From: Knoellia sp031844405
Lineage (GTDB): Bacteria > Actinomycetota > Actinomycetes > Actinomycetales > Dermatophilaceae
Assembly: GCA_031844405.1 (NCBI GenBank)
Contig: JAUZVC010000001.1
Location: forward strand, 62,001 to 126,000
Reading direction: 5' to 3'
Length of the DNA: 64,000 bases
The translations under genes were made by a program, and so were the position numbers. Below, piece after piece: positions 8,141 to 16,260 of the stretch (position 1 is its first letter; every line of letters starts with the position of its first letter). The notes under the pieces are model-generated. The model saw only the letters and a program-made list of their open reading frames with translations, was not told where the DNA came from and made no database searches.

Positions 8141-9150
8141 GGGCGCACGGTGAGGCCGGCCTCCTGGAACGTCGCGGCGAGCTCGGGGGTGCGCTCGCCG
8201 ACGCCGAACCAGACGAAGTTGGCGTCGGTGTCGGGGATCTCCCAACCTTGCTCCTCGAGCCCCGCGAGCACGCGGGCGCGCTCGGCGACGAGCTCCTTGA
8301 CCCGCACGTCGAGCTCGTCGTAGGCCTCGAGCGAGGCGATCGCCGCGGCCTGGGCGAGCGAGTTGACGCCGAAGGGGATGGCCGCCTTGCGCAGCGCCTC
8401 GGCCACCGGCTCGTGCGCCACGGCGTAGCCGACGCGCAAGCCCGCGAGGCCGTAGGCCTTGGAGAAGGTGCGCAGGACGGCGACGTTGGGGCGGGCCCGG
8501 TGGATCGCGAGTGCGTCGGGCGCCTCCTCGCTCGTCACGAACTCGAGGTAGGCCTCGTCGAGGACGACGAGGACGTCCTGCGGCACACGGTCGAGGAACG
8601 CCTCGAGCTCGTCGGTGCGCACGCTCGGACCGGTGGGGTTGTTGGGGGTGCAGACGAGGACGACCTTGGTGCGTTCGGTGACCGCGGCCGCCATGGCGTC
8701 GAGGTCGTGGCGCGCCTCACTCGTCAGCGGCACCTGGACGGCGGTCGCGCCGGCGAGCGCGACGAGGATCGGGTAGGCCTCGAAGCTGCGCCACGCGAAG
8801 ACGACCTCGTCGCCCGGGTCGCAGAGCGCGGTGATGATCTGGCCGAGGACGCCGACGCTGCCCGGGCCGGTCGCGATCCGCGCGGCCGGCACGTCGAGCC
8901 GCTCCGCGAGCGCCTGCGTGAGGGCGGCGACGCCCATGTCGGGGTAGCGGTTGATCCGGCCGGCGTGCTCGCGCACGACCTCGAGGACCGAGGGCAGCGG
9001 CGGGTAGGGGTTCTCGTTGGACGACATCTTGTATGCCGTGATCCCGGCCTGCGCCGCCGCCGGCTTGCCGGCGACGTAGGCGGGCACCGCGTCGAGCGCA
9101 CCCCGCAGTCGCACGGTGCTGGTGAGGGTCGGAGTCGTGCCGTCGGTCAT
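8050..9150 (-). CDS. Histidinol-phosphate / aromatic aminotransferase (HisC/Pat family)
   Basis: PLP-dependent fold-type I aminotransferase, 366 aa. Diagnostic blocks are MSSNENPYPPLPSV near residue 42, CTPNNPTGPSV near 170, DEAYLEF near 200 and FSKAYGLAGLRVGYA, where Lys231 forms the Schiff base. The family includes HisC (histidine synthesis) and actinobacterial phenylalanine aminotransferase (Pat); no his operon is nearby, and pheA lies some 45 kb away, so an aromatic aminotransferase role is quite possible. The start is supported by TACAGT (9158-9163, minus strand) seven bases before ATG, a leaderless arrangement. Its 3' end overlaps the convergent exporter gene by 91 bp. Confidence 0.92.
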   Translation of the reverse strand: MTDGTTPTLTSTVRLRGALDAVPAYVAGKPAAAQAGITAYKMSSNENPYPPLPSVLEVVREHAGRINRYPDMGVAALTQALAERLDVPAARIATGPGSVGVLGQIITALCDPGDEVVFAWRSFEAYPILVALAGATAVQVPLTSEARHDLDAMAAAVTERTKVVLVCTPNNPTGPSVRTDELEAFLDRVPQDVLVVLDEAYLEFVTSEEAPDALAIHRARPNVAVLRTFSKAYGLAGLRVGYAVAHEPVAEALRKAAIPFGVNSLAQAAAIASLEAYDELDVRVKELVAERARVLAGLEEQGWEIPDTDANFVWFGVGERTPELAATFQEAGLTVRPYGTDGVRVTIAEPEANDRLLEVAAAFPRS

Positions 9151-9246
9151 GCCCGCCACTGTAGGGCCCGGTCCCGAGGGCGAGAGAGACACCACATCAC
9201 GGTGAGGTTCTCCCGGGACGCCGGCGGCTCGTGGGAGCATGACGGC

Positions 9247-9636
9247 GTGCAGAACTTCCTGATCCGGGTCCTCATCAACGCCGTCGCCCTGTGGGTGGCG
9301 GCCTGGCTCGTCGCCGGCATCAGCTTCGGCGACGACGACGCGTGGACGAGCAAGGTCGTCACGGTCGTCCTCGTCGCCCTCGTCTTCGGGCTGGTCAACG
9401 CCGTCATCCGGCCGATCGCCAAGGTGCTGTCGTTCCCGTTCATCGTGCTCACGCTCGGCCTGTTCACGTTCATCGTCAACGCGTTCATGCTGCAGATCAC
9501 CGAGTGGATCGCCGAGCCGCTGGGCCTGGCCTTCACGATCGACGAGTTCTTCTGGGACGCCGTCTTCGGCGCCGTCATCATCACCGTCGTCTCGTGGCTG
9601 CTCAGCGTCGTCCTGCCCGACGGCGACGACGACTGA
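9247..9636 (+). CDS. Phage-holin-IV-like small membrane protein (PF04020 type)
   Basis: A 129-aa protein with four predicted membrane helices (about residues 5-22, 37-55, 60-80, 105-123). It resembles the mycobacterial-type holin superfamily IV proteins common in bacterial chromosomes (motif VNAVIRPIAKVLSFP). Despite the name these are usually not phage genes and their function is unknown; no phage gene is nearby. GTG 9247 is preceded by GGGAG at 9232-9236. The acidic C-terminus ends in DGDDD. It lies 38 bp before the next gene on the same strand, so the two may be co-transcribed. Confidence 0.82.
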   Translation: MQNFLIRVLINAVALWVAAWLVAGISFGDDDAWTSKVVTVVLVALVFGLVNAVIRPIAKVLSFPFIVLTLGLFTFIVNAFMLQITEWIAEPLGLAFTIDEFFWDAVFGAVIITVVSWLLSVVLPDGDDD

Positions 9637-9674
9637 GCCCTCGCCCTCCCCGCACCTCTGAGCACCGCCATCCC

Positions 9675-11360
9675 ATGGGTCGTCATCGCGCGCAGTCCGC
9701 TGCGCCCAGCCAGCGCGGCGTCGTTGCCGCCCTCGTCACCGGAGCGCTCGTCATCGCCGGGGGCGCCTACGCGCTCGGCACCGGCACGGGGTCGTCAGCC
9801 GAGACGCCCGAGGGCAGCGGCGCGGCCTGCACGGGCGCGCCGCTGAGGGTCGAGGTGGCGACCGAGGTCGCGGACCTCGTCAGGACGCAGCTCGCCAGCG
9901 CGACCAGGGCCAACCCCTGTCACCGCTTCGAGGTGACCGGCAGCCGGTCGTCGAGCGTCGCGAGCCGGATCCGCCAGGGCAAGGCCCCCGACGTGTGGGT
10001 GCCGGACTCCTCGGTCTGGCTCGACCAGACGACCGCGGGAAGCACCGGCACGGCAGTCAGGGCCGACTGGGTCGCGGCCGCGTCGGTCGCGCACACCCCC
10101 GTCGTGCTCGCCAACCCGGTGACGAGCCCGGACCGCCTGTCGGGCGTCTTCACGTCGTGGAACGACCTCGTCAACAAGGGCGGCGCGATCCACCTCGCCA
10201 ACCCGCACCTCGACACGGCCAGCCGCCTCGCCTTCCTCGGCTCGCGCGCCGGAGCCGAGGCGACGACGAAGGACGTCACGGCGGGCCAGCGCATCATCCT
10301 GCTCTCGCGCTTCGCCGCGACCGGGACGAGCGACCTCCTCGCCGGTGCGAAGGACCCGTCGAGGTCGACGACGACCCGCAGCGAGCCGTTCCCCATCAGC
10401 GAGCAGGCGCTCGCCGCCCACGCCGCGACGACTCCCGGGCTGCTCCAGCCCCTCTTCCCGCAGGCGGGCACGTTCTCGATGGACTACCCGTGGGTGCCCG
10501 CACCCGACCTCGCCCCCGCGCTCGAGGAGGTCGCCGATGCCGGCCTGCGCGCGATGATGTCACCGGCCGCGGTCGAGGCCTTCGCGAAGGCCGGCTTCCG
10601 CCGCACCGACGACTCCGGCGGCCCGACGATCGAGGGGGTCGAGGCGGCGAGCTTCACCGTCCTGGGTCAGCAGGCCGCGGCAGCGCGGCTCGCCGCCCTG
10701 CGCCAGTGGGACGCCCTCAAGGCCGACGCCCGCATGCTCGCGATCATCGACGTCTCCGGGTCGATGACGACCGTCGCGAAGGACACCGGCGGCAAGACCC
10801 GCGCCAAGGTCGCCGAGGAGTCACTCATCACCGCGGTGCAGCGACTCCCCGACGGCAGCCAGGTCGGCGGCTGGATCTTCTCGACCGACAAGGGCGGCAA
10901 GGGCAAGGACTGGGTGCCGATCGCCCCCACGGCCCGGCTCGACGAGCCCGAGGGCGCCGGCACCCACCGCGACGCCATCGTCGGCGCGCTCAAGAAGTTC
11001 CCGAGCTACATCAGCGGCGACACCGGTCTCTACGACACGACGGCGGCGGCCTTCGACGAGATGACCCGCACCTACGACCCGGAGTACTTCAACTCGGTCG
11101 TCATCATCACCGACGGCAAGAACGACGACCCGGGTGGCGGTCTCGACCTCGACCAGCTGCTCGCGAAGATCAAGCAGGGCCACGACCCGACCAGGCCGGT
11201 GCGCATCATCACCATCGGCATGGGCGAGGCGGACCCCAAGGCGCTCCGGGCCATCGCCGGCGCGTCGGGTGGCGCGACCTATACGGCGAACACGTCCGAC
11301 GACCTGCTCACCGTCTTCGTCCAGGCACTCCTCGCCCGGGAGCCTTCACAGGCCCAGTGA
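9675..11360 (+). CDS. Secreted or anchored substrate-binding-like protein fused to a von Willebrand factor A domain
   Basis: A 561-aa exported protein. An N-terminal hydrophobic segment (about residues 16-35) is followed by a type-2 periplasmic-binding-like region (about 50-330; PDVWVPDSSVWL, FTSWNDLV, FPISEQAL) of the SBP_bac_11 kind, then a VWA domain (about 350-555). The metal-ion-dependent adhesion site starts at Asp359 (DVSGSM) and continues with TGLYDT and IITDGKNDDPG. Such proteins occur in actinobacteria as surface proteins of unknown role; there is no ABC permease beside it, so transport is unlikely. The fusion and the intact MIDAS are seen; metal binding and a protein-interaction role are inference. 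Confidence 0.88.
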   Translation: MGRHRAQSAAPSQRGVVAALVTGALVIAGGAYALGTGTGSSAETPEGSGAACTGAPLRVEVATEVADLVRTQLASATRANPCHRFEVTGSRSSSVASRIRQGKAPDVWVPDSSVWLDQTTAGSTGTAVRADWVAAASVAHTPVVLANPVTSPDRLSGVFTSWNDLVNKGGAIHLANPHLDTASRLAFLGSRAGAEATTKDVTAGQRIILLSRFAATGTSDLLAGAKDPSRSTTTRSEPFPISEQALAAHAATTPGLLQPLFPQAGTFSMDYPWVPAPDLAPALEEVADAGLRAMMSPAAVEAFAKAGFRRTDDSGGPTIEGVEAASFTVLGQQAAAARLAALRQWDALKADARMLAIIDVSGSMTTVAKDTGGKTRAKVAEESLITAVQRLPDGSQVGGWIFSTDKGGKGKDWVPIAPTARLDEPEGAGTHRDAIVGALKKFPSYISGDTGLYDTTAAAFDEMTRTYDPEYFNSVVIITDGKNDDPGGGLDLDQLLAKIKQGHDPTRPVRIITIGMGEADPKALRAIAGASGGATYTANTSDDLLTVFVQALLAREPSQAQ

Positions 11361-11410
11361 CGGTCGGCACCGGTCGGGGCCCGCGTGACCAGTCGGGGTC
11401 GTCCGGTGTC

Positions 11411-11448
11411 CCACCTCGTCACGAGACCCCCGACTCGTGAGGAGGTGG
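11411..11448. terminator. Bidirectional terminator-like hairpin
   Basis: Between convergent genes: outer stem CCACCT (11411-11416) with AGGTGG (11443-11448), and inner stem CACGAG (11420-11425) with CTCGTG (11434-11439), enclosing an 8-base loop. Confidence 0.55.
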
Positions 11449-11454
11449 CCCCTC

Positions 11455-11907
11455 CTACTTGGGGCTCTTCGTCGGGCGGTTCGTGACGCCGGGCGGCGTC
11501 GGCTTGGGGCGCTTGGTGTCCGTCCGCGTCGCGGACGGTGCCGGAGCGGTCGTCCCGGCGCCCGGCGTCGGCTCCGTGCCGGACGTCGTCCGCGGCCTGT
11601 CGGTCGTCGGCGCCACGGCAGCGGTGCCCTGCGGCGCGCCCGTCGGCGAGGCGCCGGGCAACGTCGTGGTCGGCGTCGGTGACGCCCCGCCGGGTGTCGG
11701 CGTCGCCGCGCCGGTCGGGGAGGACGTGCCCGACCGGCTGCTGGGCGTCGCGGCCGGGTCGGCGGGCTCGTCGCCGTCCCCGGCCCGCAGCGCGAACGTG
11801 CCCGCGAGCACGAGGCAGGTGCCGGCGGCGGCGAGCAGCACCCAGCTCCGCCGGGGGCCCGCGACGGCGGGAGCGGCGGCGTGGCGGGGGGCGTGGCCTC
11901 GGGTCAT
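11455..11907 (-). CDS. Hypothetical membrane-anchored Pro/Thr/Ser-rich protein
   Basis: A 150-aa protein with a short basic N-terminus, one hydrophobic helix (about residues 22-41) and a low-complexity extracytoplasmic tail rich in Pro, Thr and Ser that ends in lysines. No catalytic motif is visible. The composition resembles a wall-spanning or O-mannosylated linker. It starts at ATG 11907, divergent from the cyd operon promoter, and is convergent with the VWA protein gene. Low complexity makes the coding call less certain, though start, membrane helix and uninterrupted frame are consistent. Confidence 0.6.
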   Translation of the reverse strand: MTRGHAPRHAAAPAVAGPRRSWVLLAAAGTCLVLAGTFALRAGDGDEPADPAATPSSRSGTSSPTGAATPTPGGASPTPTTTLPGASPTGAPQGTAAVAPTTDRPRTTSGTEPTPGAGTTAPAPSATRTDTKRPKPTPPGVTNRPTKSPK

Positions 11908-11975
11908 GACCTCGTCACGCTAACGACGCCGCCGCCCTCCTCCCAAGTCCTGAGCACGAACTTCGCCGGGCAGGA

Positions 11976-12018
11976 TTGCAACTACTACGTCCTGTCGTAT
12001 TACTATCGGTCGTAGTAG
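11976..12018 (+). promoter_or_regulatory. cydA promoter with overlapping TACTA/TAGTA dyads
   Basis: This AT-richer stretch upstream of cydA holds TTGCAA (11976-11981) as a possible -35 and TATTAC/TACTAT (11998-12006) as a possible -10. It is covered by dyads: the outer pair CTACTACG (11982-11989) and CGTAGTAG (12011-12018), and two nested ones, TACTACG/CGTATTA (11983-12002, one mismatch) and TACTA/TAGTA (12001-12017). A repressor bound here would occlude RNA polymerase. The BlaI-type repressor encoded at the end of the same gene cluster is the obvious candidate. Confidence 0.6.
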
Positions 12019-12061
12019 AGGAGCGGACCGCCCGCGCAGGCCCAGACCACGGAGGAGACCG

Positions 12062-13528
12062 ATGGAGCCCGTCGACCTGGCGAGGTGGCAGTTCGCCATC
12101 ACGACCGTCTACCACTTCCTCTTCGTGCCGGTGACGATCGGGCTGTCCTTCGTCGTCGCCGTCACGCACGTCGCCTGGGTGCGCACGCGCCGCGAGGAGT
12201 GGCTGCGGCTGACGAAGTTCCTCGGCAAGCTCTTCACGATCAACTTCGCACTCGGGCTCGTCACCGGCATCGTGCAGGAGTTCCAGTTCGGGATGAACTG
12301 GTCGGACTACTCGCGGTTCGTCGGCGACGTCTTCGGCGCACCGCTCGCCCTCGAGGCCCTGCTCGCGTTCTTCGTCGAGTCGACGTTCCTCGGGCTGTGG
12401 ATCTTCGGGTGGGGCCGCATCCCCGAGAAGCTGCACGCGGCGACGATGTGGGTCGTCCACGTCGGCACGCTGCTCTCGGCCTACTTCATCCTTGCGGCGA
12501 ACTCGTTCATGCAGAACCCCGTCGGCTTCCGCTACAACCCCGAGAACGGGCGCGCGGAGATGACCGACTTCGTCGCGATCCTCACCAACAAGGTGCAGCT
12601 CGTCGCGTTCCCGCACGTCATCACCTCGGCCTACATGGTCGGCGGCGCGACCGTCATGGGCGTCGGCATCTGGCTCTGGCGCCGGGCCGCCGCCCCGGGC
12701 GCCGCCGATGCGGCCGACGTCCCGATGTACCGCCGCGCCACCCGGCTCGGAGCCGTGCTCACCCTCGTCGCGAGCCTCGGCGTCGTCGTCACCGGGGACG
12801 TCCAGGGCAAGATCATGACCGAGGTCCAGCCGATGAAGATGGCCGCGGCCGAGGCGCTCTACGAGACCGAGGCCGGCGCGGGCTTCTCGATCCTCACCAT
12901 CGGCTCGCTCGACGGGACCCAGGAGCACCTCGCGATCAAGGTGCCCAAGGTCCTCGCGTTCATGGCGACCGGCAACCCGAACGGCACCGTCGAGGGCATC
13001 AACGAGATCAAGGCCCGCAACGCCGAGCTCGTCGCCTCCATCGAGCGGACCTACGGCCCGGACGTCGCCGCGATCACGAACGACGCGGATTACACGCCCA
13101 ACGTGCCGCTCGCCTACTGGACCTTCCGGCTCATGATGGGGCTCGGCTTCGTGTCGATGGCGCTGTCGGCGTTCCTGCTCTGGGTGACCCGCGGGACCGC
13201 CCGGCCGCCGTTGTCGCGCTGGTGGGTGTGGGCCGGGGTGGCGGCACCGTTGCTCCCGATCTTCGGCAACAGCTTCGGCTGGATCTTCACCGAGACCGGT
13301 CGCCAGCCGTGGCTCGTCAACGGCCTCATGACGACCTCCTTCGGCGTCTCGCCGTCGGTGTCGGCGACCGAGATCTGGATCTCGATGTCGGTCTACACCC
13401 TCCTGTATGCCGTCCTCGCGGTCGTCGAGGTCCGTCTCTTCCTGCGCTACGTCGCCCACGGCGCCGAGCCGTTCCACGAGCCGGAGCAGGTGCGCGAGCC
13501 CGACGCGCCGCTCCAGTTCTCCTACTGA
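12062..13528 (+). CDS. cydA: Cytochrome bd ubiquinol/menaquinol oxidase subunit I
   Basis: Subunit I (488 aa) of the high-affinity terminal oxidase that reduces O2 to water with quinol, in the cytoplasmic membrane. Haem ligands are in place: His18 (VYHFLFVP), His185 (FPHVITSAY) and Met358 (FRLMMGLGF). The quinol-binding Q loop is present as GSLDGTQEHLAIKVPKVL near residue 280, of the short-loop type. A GGAGGAG ribosome site precedes ATG 12062. It is first in a cydA-cydB-cydD-cydC cluster, giving both the oxidase and its assembly transporter. The upstream dyad-rich promoter suggests repression that is lifted under low oxygen or respiratory stress. Confidence 0.98.
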   Translation: MEPVDLARWQFAITTVYHFLFVPVTIGLSFVVAVTHVAWVRTRREEWLRLTKFLGKLFTINFALGLVTGIVQEFQFGMNWSDYSRFVGDVFGAPLALEALLAFFVESTFLGLWIFGWGRIPEKLHAATMWVVHVGTLLSAYFILAANSFMQNPVGFRYNPENGRAEMTDFVAILTNKVQLVAFPHVITSAYMVGGATVMGVGIWLWRRAAAPGAADAADVPMYRRATRLGAVLTLVASLGVVVTGDVQGKIMTEVQPMKMAAAEALYETEAGAGFSILTIGSLDGTQEHLAIKVPKVLAFMATGNPNGTVEGINEIKARNAELVASIERTYGPDVAAITNDADYTPNVPLAYWTFRLMMGLGFVSMALSAFLLWVTRGTARPPLSRWWVWAGVAAPLLPIFGNSFGWIFTETGRQPWLVNGLMTTSFGVSPSVSATEIWISMSVYTLLYAVLAVVEVRLFLRYVAHGAEPFHEPEQVREPDAPLQFSY

Positions 13529-13568
13529 CCACCGACTGCTCGACCGCTGCGAGAGAGGCGTTCTCGAC

Positions 13569-14612
13569 ATGGACTACCCCTTCATCTGGTTCCTCCTCAT
13601 CGGGGTGCTGTGGACCGGCTACCTCGTCCTCGAGGGCTTCGACTTCGGGGTCGGTGCGCTGCTGCCGGTCCTCGGCGGCCGCGGCGCGCGCGTCGGCACG
13701 GCCGTCGACGAGTCCGACCGGCGCCGCCGCGTCATGCTCACCGCGATCGGCCCGCACTGGGACGGCAACGAGGTGTGGCTCCTCACGGCGGGCGGTGCGA
13801 CGTTCGCGGCGTTCCCCCACTGGTACGCGTCGATGTTCTCCGCGTTCTACCTGCCGCTGCTGCTCCTCCTCGTCGCCCTCATCGTCCGCAACATGGGGCT
13901 GGAGTACCGCCACAAGCGCGACGACGACGAGTGGCGCCGCTGGTGGGACGCCGCGATCGTCGGCGGCTCGGTGCTCGCTCCCTTCCTCGTCGGCGTCGCC
14001 CTCACCAACGTCGTCCGGGGCATCCCGCTCGACGCGGACTTCGAGTACGTCGGGTCGCTGTGGACCCTGCTCAACCTGCCGAGCCTGCTCGGTGGTGTGA
14101 CGTTCGTGGCCCTGTCGGTGACGCACGGCGCCGTCTTCCTCGCCCTCAAGACCGAGGGACCGATCCGTGAGGACGCCCGCCGGGTGGCGACGCGGGCCGG
14201 AGTGGCGTCGGCGGTGCTCGCCGTCGCGCTGCTCGCCTGGCTCGTCGGGACCCGGGGCAGCGCCGGCGTGCTCGCCCTCTCGGCGGTCGCCGCGGTCGCG
14301 CTCGTCGGCGCGCTCGTCGCCAACGCCGCGGGGCGCGAGGGTGCGGCCTTCGCGGGGACGGCGCTCACCTGGGCGGCGGCCGCGGCGGCCTACTTCGTCG
14401 CGCTTCACCCGGCGGTCCTGCCGACGACACTCCCCGGGGGCGCCTCGCTCACCATCGAGAACGCCGCGAGCACGACGATGACGCTCCAGATCATGACCGT
14501 CGCCGCGATCGTCTTCGTGCCGATCGTCCTGCTCTACACCGCGTGGACCTACTGGGTCTTCCGCCGCCGGCTCTCGGTGGAGCACATGGCCGAGCCGGTC
14601 CTCGTGAAGTGA
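13569..14612 (+). CDS. cydB: Cytochrome bd oxidase subunit II
   Basis: Subunit II (347 aa), partner of CydA, with about eight to nine transmembrane helices. Family blocks are visible: WFLLIGVLWTGYLVLEGFDFG at the N-terminus (given in two parts: WFLLIGVLWTG, then YLVLEGFDFG), IGPHWDGNEVWLLTAGG near residue 60, and FPHWYASMFSAFYLPL near 80. ATG 13569 has GAGAGAGG 12 bases upstream and follows cydA by 40 bp. It is followed 16 bp later by cydD. Nothing is missing compared with the family length of 340-380. Confidence 0.98.
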   Translation: MDYPFIWFLLIGVLWTGYLVLEGFDFGVGALLPVLGGRGARVGTAVDESDRRRRVMLTAIGPHWDGNEVWLLTAGGATFAAFPHWYASMFSAFYLPLLLLLVALIVRNMGLEYRHKRDDDEWRRWWDAAIVGGSVLAPFLVGVALTNVVRGIPLDADFEYVGSLWTLLNLPSLLGGVTFVALSVTHGAVFLALKTEGPIREDARRVATRAGVASAVLAVALLAWLVGTRGSAGVLALSAVAAVALVGALVANAAGREGAAFAGTALTWAAAAAAYFVALHPAVLPTTLPGGASLTIENAASTTMTLQIMTVAAIVFVPIVLLYTAWTYWVFRRRLSVEHMAEPVLVK

Positions 14613-14628
14613 GCGGACGGCATACGCG

Positions 14629-16260
14629 ATGAAGCCCTTCGACCCACGGCTGCTGCGCGCGGCACCCGAGCTGCGCCGGCCGGTCGCCGCGCTCACGGTC
14701 GTCGCCGCGCTGCAGGGCGTGGCGGCGATCGGGCTGGCGTTCGCCCTGACGCGGCTCGTCGTCGACGTCGTGTCCGGCGGCGAGTGGCAGCGCACCGGGG
14801 TCTGGGTCGTCGCGGCGTTCGCGGCGAGGGCGGCGCTCGCGGCGCTCGTCGACCGGGTGGGCGCGAGCGCGTCGCACCGGGTGAGCTCGGGCCTGCGCCG
14901 ACGGCTGCTCGCCCACTGGCTCGCCGCCCCCGCCGAGTCGCGGCCGGACCCCGAGCGCGCCTCGACCCTCGCCGTGCAGGGTGCGAGCGCCGTCGAGCCG
15001 TATGCCGCGCGCTTCCTCCCCGCGCTCGTCGCCGGGGTCGTCGTGCCGGTCCTCGCGGTGGGCGCGCTGGTCCTCGTCGACCCGCTCAGCGCCCTCGTCG
15101 TCGTCCTCACCCTGCCCCTGCTGCCGCTCTTCGCCGCGCTCATCGGGCGCGAGACGCAGGACGACACGAGGAGCCGGTGGCGGGCGCTCGAGCAGCTCGC
15201 CGGGCACTTCGGCGACGTCATGCGCGGGCTGCCGACCCTCGTGGCCTTCGGCCGGGCACGGCGTCAGGTCGAGGTCGTGCGTGCCGTGTCGGAGCAGCAC
15301 CGGAGCGCGACGATGCGCACCCTGCGGGTGGCCTTCCTCAGCTCGTCGGCCCTCGAGCTGCTCGCGTCGATCTCGGTGGCCATCGTCGCGGTCACGGTCG
15401 GGCTGCGGCTCACCCACGGGTCGATGACGCTCGAGGCAGGGCTGCTCGCGATCCTGCTCGCGCCCGAGGCCTACTGGCCGATCCGGCGGGTGGGCGCCGA
15501 GTTCCACGCGGCGGCCGACGGCGCCACCGCCGTCGATGCCATCCTCACCGAGCTCACCACCACAACTGATTGCCCACAGACCACCGGAACCACCTCGAAT
15601 CCGGCGGTTTTCGGTGGTCTTGGGGCAATCAGTCGGGTGGCGGTGGAGGGGGTGGCGTATGCGTACCCGGGGTCGGACCGGCGCGTCCTCGACTCGGTGT
15701 CGCTCGAGGCCGGCCCCGGGCTCACCGTCGTCACCGGCACCTCCGGCGCGGGCAAGTCGACGCTGCTCGACCTCGTCGCCGGGCTGCGCGCGCCGACGGC
15801 CGGGCGGGTGGCGCTCGGTGGGCCGGTCCATTACGTCACCCAGCGGCCCTTCCTGCCCGACGGCAGCATCGCCGAGACCCTGCGGCTCGGCTCGGCGACG
15901 ACCACGCCCTCCGAGGCCGAGCTCTGGTCGGTGCTCCACCGCGTGGGGCTGGGGACGTTCGTCGCCGCGCTGCCGGACGGGCTCGACACCGCGCTCGGTG
16001 ACGACGGGTTCGGTCTCTCGGCGGGCCAGCGCACCCGGCTCGCCCTCGCCCGCGCCCTGCTCTCGACCGCTCCGGTCGTCCTCCTCGACGAGCCGACCGC
16101 CCACCTCGACGCACCGTCGGCCGCCACCGTGCGCGACGTCGTGAGGGACCTCGCCCGCGAGCGCTGCGTCGTCGCGGTGACCCACTCCCGGGACCTGGTC
16201 GCCGTCGCCGACGAGCACGTCCACCTCACCGGGTCGGCACGTGAGGCGGTGCCGGCATGA
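14629..16260 (+). CDS. cydD: Thiol/haem-linked ABC exporter CydD, with in-frame palindromic insert
   Basis: One half (543 aa) of the heterodimeric CydDC ABC transporter needed to assemble cytochrome bd. Six membrane helices occupy about residues 15-300. The ATPase domain (about 340-535) has Walker A GTSGAGKST, signature LSAGQRTRLALARALL and Walker B VVLLDEPTAHLD. Between the two, residues about 313-335 (TTDCPQTTGTTSNPAVFGG) do not look like family sequence; they are encoded by a 69-bp inverted repeat (15565-15633) read in frame at the domain linker. The stop overlaps the start of cydC as ATGA. Order D before C and fusion to cydAB match other actinobacteria. Confidence 0.95.
   Translation: MKPFDPRLLRAAPELRRPVAALTVVAALQGVAAIGLAFALTRLVVDVVSGGEWQRTGVWVVAAFAARAALAALVDRVGASASHRVSSGLRRRLLAHWLAAPAESRPDPERASTLAVQGASAVEPYAARFLPALVAGVVVPVLAVGALVLVDPLSALVVVLTLPLLPLFAALIGRETQDDTRSRWRALEQLAGHFGDVMRGLPTLVAFGRARRQVEVVRAVSEQHRSATMRTLRVAFLSSSALELLASISVAIVAVTVGLRLTHGSMTLEAGLLAILLAPEAYWPIRRVGAEFHAAADGATAVDAILTELTTTTDCPQTTGTTSNPAVFGGLGAISRVAVEGVAYAYPGSDRRVLDSVSLEAGPGLTVVTGTSGAGKSTLLDLVAGLRAPTAGRVALGGPVHYVTQRPFLPDGSIAETLRLGSATTTPSEAELWSVLHRVGLGTFVAALPDGLDTALGDDGFGLSAGQRTRLALARALLSTAPVVLLDEPTAHLDAPSAATVRDVVRDLARERCVVAVTHSRDLVAVADEHVHLTGSAREAVPA
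15565..15633. repeat. 69-bp imperfect palindrome inserted in frame in cydD
   Basis: The left arm begins ACTGATTGCCC at 15565 and runs to GACCACCG (15579-15586); the right arm is its complement at 15612-15633, with two mismatches over 22 positions and a 25-base centre. It is lower in GC than the surrounding gene, including a TTTT tract. Length is 23 codons with no stop, at the linker between membrane and ATPase domains. It resembles protein-coding palindromic elements known from Rickettsia; no second copy was noticed in this window. Confidence 0.75.

Noticed and set aside
9247..9636. Phage remnant, because of the holin-like protein
   Set aside because: No integrase, terminase, tail or lysin gene and no composition shift nearby; this holin-like family is widespread in bacterial chromosomes.
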